A DNA stretch of 12,168 nt from DATCSE01 sp036568605 (GTDB lineage: Bacteria; Pseudomonadota; Gammaproteobacteria; Burkholderiales; Burkholderiaceae_C), in contig DATCSE010000398.1 of assembly GCA_036568605.1 (NCBI GenBank), forward strand, positions 1 through 12,168. The letters are read 5' to 3'. The notes below the pieces were generated by a model. It did not search any database. It was not told the origin of the DNA and saw nothing but the letters and a program-made list of their open reading frames with translations. A program made the position numbers and the translations under genes. This document shows positions 6,281-12,168 of this stretch, in pieces (positions within the stretch are counted from its first letter, which is position 1; each line of letters opens with the position of its first letter).

Positions 6281-7561
6281 TCACTCTCCTCTCCCGGAGG
6301 GAGAGGAGATGAGAGTGCCGCCGTCGACATGCAGAACGCGCTGCGGGAACGGGATCTGCACGCCCTGCGCGTTCAGCACGCCCAGCACCGCGAGGTTGAC
6401 GTCCGAGCGCACGTTGCCCTGTCCGTTCTCCGGGTCGATGATCCAGAACAGGATCGTCAGCGTCATGCCGTCGGCACCGAACTCGCTGAGCTGGATGCCC
6501 GGCCCCGGGTCGCCCAGCACGCGCGGCACCTCGCGCAGCGCTGCTTCGAGCCGCGGCCGCAGCGCGATGACGTCCGTGCCGTAGGCGACCTGCACCTGCG
6601 TCTGCAGCAGCACCTTGGGGTCGGCGAGCGACGAGTTCTCGACCCGCTGCGTGATCAGGATCTCGTTCGGCACGATGGATTCGCGGCCGTTCAGCGCGCG
6701 GATCACGGTGTAGCGGGTACGGATGTCGGTGATGCGGCCTTCGAAGCCGTCGACCTTGACCATGTCGCCGATGCGCAGGCTGCGCTCGGCGAGCACGACG
6801 AAACCGCTGATGTAGTTGGACGCGATCTTCTGCAGCCCGAAGCCCAGCCCCACGCCGATCGCGCCGCCCAACACCGACAGCGCGGTCAGGTCGATGCCGG
6901 CGGCCGACAGCGCGAACAGCACGCCGACGAACAGCAGCAGCGTGCGCACGATGGTCGCGACCATCTTGCGCACCGACAGCGCGTCTCCGCTGCCGCGCAG
7001 CAGTTGCTTCTCGATCGCGGCCGACACCCACAGCGCGAGCACGAGCACGATGCCGGCCGACAGCGTGCCCTCGACGACGTTGCGCAGCGTGATGTGCGCA
7101 CTGCCGATCTTCCACTGCACCTCGGCCATCGCGTCCATCAGCAGCGGGAGCACGCCGGTGATCCACAGGATCACCGCGATCCAGGCGAGCCACGAGACGC
7201 TGCGCTCGACGAGGCGCACGCCGCGCACGTTCGGGAACGTCGCGCCGAGCACGCGCACGGTGCTGCGGATCACGACCAGCGAGATCAGTACCGGCAGCGC
7301 GACCTTGAACACCGCGGGCTTGACCGTGCCGGACAGCAGCAGCTCGGCCGCATACGCGAGCGCGAGCGCGAGCACCGGGAAGAACACGCCGTCGACGATG
7401 CGCCGGCCGAACCAGATCGAGCCGACCGGCGCCTCGTCGCCGCGCAGCAGCCGAACCAGCGCCCACGCCACGAGCAGACAGCCGGCCAGTGCCGCGAGCT
7501 CGATCAGCGCGCTCGTCTGCGTCAACGCCCCGACGAGTTCCTTCAGCTCTTCCGCCTTCAT
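6281..7561 (-). CDS. MscS-family mechanosensitive ion channel
   Basis: A 426-residue inner-membrane protein. Hydrophobic segments lie near residues 16-38, 59-78, 86-105, 121-143, 166-185 and 204-222. The pore-lining helix of the MscS type (about 227-255) has the small-residue run LGGAIGVGLGFGLQKIASNY. The beta domain follows, with FVVLAERSLRIGDMVKVDGF, then RITDIRTRYTVIRALNGRES and VPNE, and the C-terminal alpha/beta domain. The family opens under membrane tension to release solutes during hypo-osmotic shock; the extra N-terminal helices put it among the larger MscS homologues rather than the compact E. coli MscS. ATG 7561 has an AGGGG site 4 bases upstream. The last eight residues (SSPSGRGE) are encoded by a REP-like palindrome and are probably not a conserved part of the fold. 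It follows the deacetylase-like gene by 101 bases and converges with the cytochrome gene, with only four bases between stops. Confidence 0.94.
   Translation of the reverse strand: MKAEELKELVGALTQTSALIELAALAGCLLVAWALVRLLRGDEAPVGSIWFGRRIVDGVFFPVLALALAYAAELLLSGTVKPAVFKVALPVLISLVVIRSTVRVLGATFPNVRGVRLVERSVSWLAWIAVILWITGVLPLLMDAMAEVQWKIGSAHITLRNVVEGTLSAGIVLVLALWVSAAIEKQLLRGSGDALSVRKMVATIVRTLLLFVGVLFALSAAGIDLTALSVLGGAIGVGLGFGLQKIASNYISGFVVLAERSLRIGDMVKVDGFEGRITDIRTRYTVIRALNGRESIVPNEILITQRVENSSLADPKVLLQTQVQVAYGTDVIALRPRLEAALREVPRVLGDPGPGIQLSEFGADGMTLTILFWIIDPENGQGNVRSDVNLAVLGVLNAQGVQIPFPQRVLHVDGGTLISSPSGRGE
6285..6309. repeat. REP-like palindrome at the channel 3' end
   Basis: TCTCCTCTCCC (6285-6295) pairs perfectly over 11 bases with GGGAGAGGAGA (6299-6309) around GGA. 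It lies between converging genes, as REP elements do, but is inside the coding end of the channel gene, supplying its Ser-Ser-Pro-Ser-Gly-Arg-Gly-Glu tail. Pyrimidine/purine-rich palindromes of this kind are common intergenic repeats in proteobacteria and may act in transcript ends from both sides. There is no T-run. Only one copy occurs in the window, so repeat status is inferred from type. Confidence 0.6.
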
Positions 7562-7565
7562 AAGG

Positions 7566-7607
7566 CCCCTCGGCTGATGAATGCATCAGCCGATCCCCCG
7601 AGGGGAT
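7566..7607 (-). promoter_or_regulatory. Structured leader upstream of the channel gene
   Basis: Two adjacent hairpins precede the channel ATG. TCGGCTGATG (7570-7579) pairs with CATCAGCCGA (7584-7593) around AATG, and ATCCCC (7593-7598) pairs with GGGGAT (7602-7607). On the minus strand the ribosome-binding AGGGG abuts the first stem. An alternative pairing between minus-strand CCCCTCGG (from 7598-7605) and CCGAGGGG (from 7566-7573) would bury that site. This could be a translation-modulating leader, a processing site between the deacetylase and channel genes, or a weak terminator without a T-run. Confidence 0.45.
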
Positions 7608-7662
7608 GGGGCCGGCTTGGGAACGGCCCGGCGCCGGCCCGCGGCCGCCCGACGACCACGCG

Positions 7663-8601
7663 TCAGATTCCGGCCAGCACCCGCACGTGCGCAGCGACGC
7701 TGCGCGCGAGCGCGCCGAGGTTGTAGCCGCCCTCGAGGCACGAGACGATGCGGCCTTGGGCATGGCGCTCGGCCACGTCCTTGATGCGCAGCGTGATCCA
7801 CTCGTAGTCGGCCTCGACCAGGCCCAGCTGGCCCAGGTCGTCGTCGCGGTGCGCATCGAAGCCGGCCGAGATGAAGATCATCTGCGGCCGGAATGCCTCC
7901 AGGCGCGGTATCCAGTGCGTGGCGATCATCTCGCGCACCTCGCCGCCGCGCGTGTACGGCGGCACCGGCAGGTTGACCATGTTGTCGCCCTTGGGCTCGG
8001 TGCCGCTGTACGGGTACAGCGGGCTCTGGAAGAAGCTGACCATCAGCACGCGCTCGTCGTTCGCGACGATGTCTTCGGTGCCGTTGCCGTGGTGCACGTC
8101 GAAGTCGACGATCGCGACACGCTCGAGCCCGCGCACGTCCAGGGCATGGCGCGCCGCGACCGCCACGTTGTTGATGAAGCAGAAGCCCATGGCCGCGTCG
8201 CGCGTCGCATGATGGCCGGGCGGCCGCACCGCGCAGAACGCGTTGTCGGCCTCGCCGTCGAGCACCGCGTCGGTCGCCGCGACCGCGGCGCCGGCGGCGC
8301 GCTGCACCGCGCGCCAGGTGGCGGGGCAGGCGGCGGTGTCGGGGTCTATCGAACGCAGCGGAACGTCGCCGTCCTGCACTTCGACCAGAAGGTCCCGCAG
8401 CGCCGCGATATAACCGCTGGCGTGCGCGTAGGCCACGTCGGCCAGGTCGACCAGCGGCGCTTCGCGGCGCTGCAGCGCGACATCGACGCCGCTCGCGAGC
8501 AGGTAGTCGTCGATCGCGTCCAGGCGCTGCGGGCACTCCGGATGCCCTCGCCCCATGTCGTGTCCCCTGCATTCAGGGTGGCTGTAGAACGCGGTCGCCA
8601 T
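7663..8601 (-). CDS. Histone-deacetylase-family zinc hydrolase (class II-like)
   Basis: A 312-residue protein of the arginase/deacetylase fold. All signature elements are present: VRPPGHHA with the His pair 130-131, GFCFINNVAVAA, the zinc site DFDVHHGNGTED (Asp168, His170), SAGFDAHRDD with Asp249 as third zinc ligand, and the catalytic-type Tyr293 in CLEGGYNLGAL. Bacterial members hydrolyse acetyl groups from acetylpolyamines, acetylated lysines or related small molecules; the substrate cannot be decided from sequence. It has no signal peptide, so it is cytoplasmic. Although the open frame extends far upstream on this strand, ATG 8601 is chosen because MATAFYSHPEC is the typical family start and AAGGGA lies about 4 bases before it; the upstream part is antisense to the MoxR and DUF58 genes. 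It is divergent from the MoxR gene by 42 bases and probably co-transcribed with the channel gene. Confidence 0.95.
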   Translation of the reverse strand: MATAFYSHPECRGHDMGRGHPECPQRLDAIDDYLLASGVDVALQRREAPLVDLADVAYAHASGYIAALRDLLVEVQDGDVPLRSIDPDTAACPATWRAVQRAAGAAVAATDAVLDGEADNAFCAVRPPGHHATRDAAMGFCFINNVAVAARHALDVRGLERVAIVDFDVHHGNGTEDIVANDERVLMVSFFQSPLYPYSGTEPKGDNMVNLPVPPYTRGGEVREMIATHWIPRLEAFRPQMIFISAGFDAHRDDDLGQLGLVEADYEWITLRIKDVAERHAQGRIVSCLEGGYNLGALARSVAAHVRVLAGI

Positions 8602-8643
8602 CGTGTCCCTTACGTTTTGATGCTTTTCGGTTAAGGTGCTCGG
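8602..8643. promoter_or_regulatory. 42-base divergent intergenic region
   Basis: This short gap between the deacetylase-like and MoxR start codons is markedly more A/T-rich than its surroundings and must hold or adjoin both start signals. The MoxR Shine-Dalgarno AAGGTG (8633-8638) is visible, as is AAGGGA on the minus strand. I see no convincing -35/-10 pair that fits entirely inside it, so promoters probably overlap the opposite coding region. Confidence 0.4.
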
Positions 8644-9591
8644 ATGAACCATGAGCGCATGAACGACCAACACGCATTGGCAGCCCAGCTGAACGCCCTC
8701 ATCGGTCAGATTAGCACGATCATCGTCGGCAAGAGAGCGCAGATCGAGGACTGCGTGGTCTGCATGCTGGCCGGCGGGCATCTGCTGATCGAGGACGTTC
8801 CCGGCGTCGGCAAGACCACGCTCGCGCACACGCTGGCAGTCTCGCTGGGCCTGCGCTTCTCGCGCACGCAATTTACCGCGGACCTGATGCCGTCGGACTT
8901 GATCGGCGTCAGCGTCTACGAACGCAGCCAGGAGAATTTCGTGTTCCATCCCGGCCCGGTGTTCGCGCAAGTGCTGCTGGCCGACGAGATCAATCGCGCC
9001 GGGCCGAAGACGCAGAGCGCACTGCTCGAGGCGATGGAGGAGCACCAGGTCACGACCGACGGCCAGACCCGCGCGCTGCCCGAACCGTTCTTCGTGATTG
9101 CGACGCAGAACCCGACCGACCAGCTCGGCACCTACCCGCTGCCCGAGTCGCAGCTGGACCGCTTCCTGATGTGCATCACGCTGGGCTATCCGGACCGCGC
9201 GAGCGAACGTGCGCTGCTGTCCGGCCAGGACCGGCGCGAGGCGATCCACGCGTTGCAGGCGGTGATGACGCCGCAACAACTGGTGCAGGCGCAGAAGGCG
9301 GTGCAGCGGGTGCATGCGTCGGACGCGCTGCTCGATTACCTGCAGGCGCTGATCGCCGCGACGCGCTCGGGCCGCTGGTTCGTCGAGGGCCTGAGCCCGC
9401 GTGCCGGCATCGCGGTGCTGCGCGCGGCGCGGGCCCGCGCGCTGCTCGCGCAGCGCGACTACGTCGCGCCGGACGACATCCAATCGGTGCTGCCGCAGAC
9501 CATCGCGCACCGCCTGGTGCCGACGGCCGGTGCCGGCCGCGGCCGGGTCGAGCAGGTGCGCGCGATGCTCGAGGCGGTTGCCGTGCCGTGA
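8644..9591 (+). CDS. MoxR-family AAA+ ATPase
   Basis: A 315-residue protein with the complete MoxR core. Walker A is EDVPGVGKTT (50-59), preceded by VGK and MLAGGHLLI; the MoxR-typical TADLMPSDLIGV follows (78-89). Walker B is VLLADEINRA (Asp114, Glu115), then TQSALLEAMEE and sensor 1 FVIATQNP (Asn156). LPESQLDRFLM supplies the arginine region and LSPRAGIAVLRAARARAL the sensor 2 region (Arg253). MoxR ATPases are thought to act as chaperones for assembling or activating partner proteins, often encoded beside DUF58 and VWA-domain proteins. AAGGTG sits 5 bases before ATG 8644; Met6 (8659) is an alternative. It is the first gene of the MoxR-DUF58-TgpA set, with 30 bases to the next gene. No VWA-domain gene is visible before the window ends. 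Confidence 0.96.
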   Translation: MNHERMNDQHALAAQLNALIGQISTIIVGKRAQIEDCVVCMLAGGHLLIEDVPGVGKTTLAHTLAVSLGLRFSRTQFTADLMPSDLIGVSVYERSQENFVFHPGPVFAQVLLADEINRAGPKTQSALLEAMEEHQVTTDGQTRALPEPFFVIATQNPTDQLGTYPLPESQLDRFLMCITLGYPDRASERALLSGQDRREAIHALQAVMTPQQLVQAQKAVQRVHASDALLDYLQALIAATRSGRWFVEGLSPRAGIAVLRAARARALLAQRDYVAPDDIQSVLPQTIAHRLVPTAGAGRGRVEQVRAMLEAVAVP

Positions 9592-9621
9592 GCCTGTTGT
9601 CGTGATCGGCCGGCACATCAC

Positions 9622-10614
9622 GTGAACCTCTCGACCGCGATCCCGACACCCGCGAGCTTCGCCCGTGCGCGTTTTCGCGCCTGGCTGCACGCGCGGCTGC
9701 CGCGCACCGACACGCTGCTGCTGACGCAGAGCAACGTCTACATCCTGCCGACGCGTGCCGGCATCGCGTTCGGCATCACGCTGGTCGTGCTGCTGCTCGC
9801 GGCGATCAACTACCAGCTCAACCTCGGCTATGTGCTGACCTTCCTGCTCGCCGGCAGCGGCGCCGTCGCGATGTACACGACGCACGCGACCCTGCGCGGG
9901 CTGACCCTGCACCTGAAGCCGCAGGTGCCGGTGTTCGCCGGCGATGCGGCGATCCTCAACGTGGTGCTGACCAGCCCGGGCACCGCCCGCTTCGGCGTCG
10001 GGCTCAAGGTCGCCGATGCTGACATCACGACACTGAGTTATGTCGATGTGCCGGCCGGCGGGCAGGCGACGGCGCAGATCAGCTTCGTGCCGCAGCGGCG
10101 CGGGATGAACGTGCTGCCGGCACTGGGCATCGAGACGCGCTTCCCGCTGGGGCTGTTCCGCACCTGGGCGGTGTGGCGGCCGGCGTCGGAGCTGCTGGTC
10201 TACCCGAAGCTCGAGCGCCCCGCGGCGCCGCTGCCGCAGGCGCGGCCGGTGCCCGGCGGGCCGACCTCGCTGCGCAGCCGCGACGGCGGCGAGGTCGAGG
10301 GCGTGCGGGCGTACCGGCGCGGCGACCCGCTGAAGCTGGTCGCCTGGAAGAAGGCCGCGAAGGCGCTCGAGACCGGCGGCGAGTTGGTCAGCCGCGACAC
10401 CAGCGCGTCGGCGCATCAGGAGCAGTGGCTGGACTGGCAGGCCTGCGGGCCGCTCGCGCCCGAAGACCGGCTGTCCCGCCTGGCCGCCTGGGTGCTGGCC
10501 GCCGACCGCAACGGCCACGACTACGGGATGCGCCTGCCCGGCCACGCGCTGGAACCGGCCAGCGGCGAACACCAGCGGCGGCGTTGTCTCGAAGTGCTGG
10601 CGCTGTGGCAGTGA
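9622..10614 (+). CDS. DUF58-domain membrane protein
   Basis: A 330-residue protein with two adjacent hydrophobic segments (about 47-66 and 67-87) after TRAGIAFG, then a beta-rich region containing RRGMNVLPALGIETRFPLGLFRTW. The DUF58 signature is DGGEVEGVRAYRRGDPLKLVAWKKAAK (about 221-247), matching the family pattern of Gly-x-x-Tyr-x-x-Gly-Asp followed by Trp. Family members accompany MoxR ATPases; their biochemical role is not established. The start is GTG 9622: a TGA (the MoxR stop) is in frame 33 bases upstream and no other start codon lies between, so this choice is firm although no strong Shine-Dalgarno is seen. The C-terminus lacks any membrane segment and is probably cytoplasmic. Confidence 0.95.
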   Translation: MNLSTAIPTPASFARARFRAWLHARLPRTDTLLLTQSNVYILPTRAGIAFGITLVVLLLAAINYQLNLGYVLTFLLAGSGAVAMYTTHATLRGLTLHLKPQVPVFAGDAAILNVVLTSPGTARFGVGLKVADADITTLSYVDVPAGGQATAQISFVPQRRGMNVLPALGIETRFPLGLFRTWAVWRPASELLVYPKLERPAAPLPQARPVPGGPTSLRSRDGGEVEGVRAYRRGDPLKLVAWKKAAKALETGGELVSRDTSASAHQEQWLDWQACGPLAPEDRLSRLAAWVLAADRNGHDYGMRLPGHALEPASGEHQRRRCLEVLALWQ

Positions 10615-10631
10615 GAGAGCATGCAACGCCG

Positions 10632-10697
10632 ATGAAGACACTCACCGCAGGTGAAAGATTTGTCGTCTTGGCAGACCGCAAGCGCCCGTTCGCATGA
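10632..10697 (+). other. Possible 21-residue ORF overlapping the TgpA start
   Basis: ATG 10632 opens a frame beginning MKTLTAGERF that ends at TGA 10695-10697, overlapping the TgpA ATG (10694-10696) as ATGA. It fills most of the 79-base gap after the DUF58 gene, and includes AGA, a rare codon in this genome. Because TgpA has no clear Shine-Dalgarno, coupling from this mini-ORF would explain its initiation. A weak purine tract GAGAGAG (10613-10619) lies upstream. It may also be non-coding. Confidence 0.25.
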
Positions 10698-12168
10698 CGC
10701 TGACGCTCACCCCACTCTCCCCTTGGCCCGGCTGGCGCTACCTGCCGCGCGAGGCGCGCGACACCTTGTTCCTGCTCGGCGTGATCGGCTGGACCGTGCT
10801 GCCGCACGTACCGCATCTGCCGGCCTGGTGCACGCTGCTGACGCTGGTCGTGCTGCTGTGGCGGGCGAGGCTCGCGCTGTCGAACCAGGCGCTGCCGGGG
10901 CGCTGGGTGCTGGTCGCGGTGCTGATCATCGCGGCGGGGCTGACTTACTGGTCGTTCCGCACGCTGCTGGGCAAGGAGCCCGGCGTGACGCTCGCGGTCG
11001 TGCTGATGGGGCTGAAGACGCTGGAGCTGCGCGCGCGGCGTGATGCGTTCGTCGTGTTCTTCCTCGGCTTCTTCCTGGTGCTGACGCATTTCCTGTATTC
11101 GCAGACCTTGCTGGTCGCCGCGGCGATGCTGGTCTCGGTGTGGGGCCTGCTGACCGCGCTGGTGCTGGTGCACATGCCGGTCGGCCAGCCCAGCCTGCGC
11201 ATCGCGGCGCGGCTCGCGCTGCGCACCGCGCTGCTCGGCGCGCCCATCATGGCGTTGCTGTTCGTGCTGTTCCCGCGCATCGGGCCGCTGTGGGGCGTGC
11301 CGCGAGACGGCCTGTCGGCGACCGGCTTGTCCAACAGCATGAAGCTGGGCTCAGTTGCCGAGGTCGCGGCCGACGACAGCATCGCGATGCGCGTGCGGTT
11401 CCTCAGCGGTCACGTGCCGCCGCCCGAGACCCTTTACTTCCGCGGCCCGGTGCTGTCGCGCTTCGACGGCACCGAATGGCGGCCCGCAGCGCCGGGCTTC
11501 GAACCGGCGCGTGCCGCGGCCGCAATGCCCGACAACCTGCGCGTGCGCGGCGCGCCGCTGCGCTACGAGATGACGCTCGAGCCGCTGCGCCTGGCGACCG
11601 TGCCGCTGCTGGAGGCCGCCGCCAGCCCACCGGCGATCGAGGGCTATCGCGTCAGCGCACGCGACGGTCTGCAATGGGTCGCCGATCGCGTGCTGTTCGA
11701 GCGCGTGCGCTTCTATGCCGAGGCCTACACGAGCTTCGCCTACGGGCCGACCCAGCGCGCGCTGCAGCCGTCCGATCAGCTCGAGCTGCCGAGCGGCTAC
11801 AACCCGCGCACCCTCGAATGGGCCGCCGCGTTGCGGCGCGACCCGCACTATGCGAACGCCGATGCGCGCACGCTCGCGCAGGCGCTGCTGCTGCACATCC
11901 GCACCGGCGGCTACAGCTACACGCTCGCGGCCGGCGAATACGGCGTCAACGCGATCGACGAGTTCTGGCTGGATCGCAAGGCCGGCTTCTGCGAGCACTA
12001 TGCGGCCGCGTTCGTCGTCGTGATGCGCGCGCTGGGCGTGCCGGCGCACGTCGTGACCGGCTACCAAGGCACGGACCCGCTTCCGGTCGACGACTATTAC
12101 GTCGTGCGGCAGAGTTCGGCGCACGCGTGGGCCGAATACTGGCAGCCCGGTATCGGCTGGGTGCGGGC
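10694..12168 (+). CDS. tgpA: TgpA-type membrane transglutaminase-like protein, 3' end outside window
   Basis: The frame is open from ATG 10694 to the window end: 491 codons and no stop. It is the only start available, since TGA 10652-10654 is in frame upstream with no other ATG/GTG/TTG between. Residues 1-200 hold several hydrophobic helices (about 24-40, 44-57, 70-84, 97-108, 118-135, 138-160, 178-194), matching the TgpA N-terminal region (DUF3488). After FPRIGPLWGVP comes the periplasmic part with LYFRGPVLSRFDGTEW. The transglutaminase core is AGFCEHYAAAFVVVMRALGVPA with catalytic Cys433, and SSAHAWAEYW with His477; the Asp of the triad, expected in a D-P-T-like motif, lies just past the window. 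The family is known from Pseudomonas aeruginosa TgpA, an essential inner-membrane protein. It follows the DUF58 gene by 79 bases in the conserved MoxR-DUF58-TgpA order. Confidence 0.96.
   Translation, partial: MTLTLTPLSPWPGWRYLPREARDTLFLLGVIGWTVLPHVPHLPAWCTLLTLVVLLWRARLALSNQALPGRWVLVAVLIIAAGLTYWSFRTLLGKEPGVTLAVVLMGLKTLELRARRDAFVVFFLGFFLVLTHFLYSQTLLVAAAMLVSVWGLLTALVLVHMPVGQPSLRIAARLALRTALLGAPIMALLFVLFPRIGPLWGVPRDGLSATGLSNSMKLGSVAEVAADDSIAMRVRFLSGHVPPPETLYFRGPVLSRFDGTEWRPAAPGFEPARAAAAMPDNLRVRGAPLRYEMTLEPLRLATVPLLEAAASPPAIEGYRVSARDGLQWVADRVLFERVRFYAEAYTSFAYGPTQRALQPSDQLELPSGYNPRTLEWAAALRRDPHYANADARTLAQALLLHIRTGGYSYTLAAGEYGVNAIDEFWLDRKAGFCEHYAAAFVVVMRALGVPAHVVTGYQGTDPLPVDDYYVVRQSSAHAWAEYWQPGIGWVR

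Noticed and set aside
7628..7637. CCGGCGCCGG palindrome between the channel and deacetylase-like genes
   Set aside because: A short GC-only palindrome expected by chance at this base composition, with no supporting context.
8602..10641. N-terminal extension of the deacetylase-like frame by about 680 codons
   Set aside because: It is antisense to intact MoxR and DUF58 genes and lacks domains; the family's normal start MATAFYSHPEC with a ribosome-binding site is at 8601.

Overview
The window is about 12.2 kb of very GC-rich chromosomal DNA with short gaps and strong third-position G/C bias. The families present (a MalT-like LuxR regulator, a two-haem cytochrome c, a bacterial class II histone-deacetylase-like hydrolase, and a MoxR-DUF58-TgpA set) fit a betaproteobacterium of the order Burkholderiales, such as a Rubrivivax/Leptothrix/Methylibium relative. 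That placement is inferred from protein style and gene content, not from a marker gene. I see no RNA gene, insertion sequence, phage gene or CRISPR array.

Layout. Positions 2-1114 (+) are the 3' part of a delta-60-repeat beta-propeller gene, followed by a perfect hairpin and a strong intrinsic terminator. Positions 1214-3952 (-) encode a large ATP-binding LuxR-family regulator. Divergent from it run a cupin (4051-4407), a hemerythrin-like helical protein (4569-5315) and a membrane-anchored diheme cytochrome c (5359-6276), all on the + strand. A near-identical 19-base element lies in the regulator/cupin divergent gap and again upstream of the hemerythrin-like gene, suggesting a small regulon around the LuxR protein. 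Converging on the cytochrome gene is a minus-strand pair: a histone-deacetylase-like hydrolase (7663-8601) followed by an MscS-type channel (6281-7561). The channel's 3' end lies in a REP-like palindrome and its 5' leader is highly structured. Diverging from the deacetylase gene is the conserved set MoxR ATPase (8644-9591), DUF58 protein (9622-10614) and TgpA-type membrane transglutaminase (10694 to the window end, incomplete).

How they may work together. MoxR, DUF58 and TgpA are a recognised co-occurring envelope-associated set, in which MoxR probably acts as a chaperone-like AAA+ ATPase for the membrane proteins. The regulator-cupin-hemerythrin-cytochrome group is the least conventional part of the window. 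Its members suggest a diiron or oxygen/NO-linked function with periplasmic electron transfer, but no catalytic dehydrogenase or oxidase is encoded here, so its role is open. The long open frames antisense to the real genes are GC-driven shadows and are not annotated.
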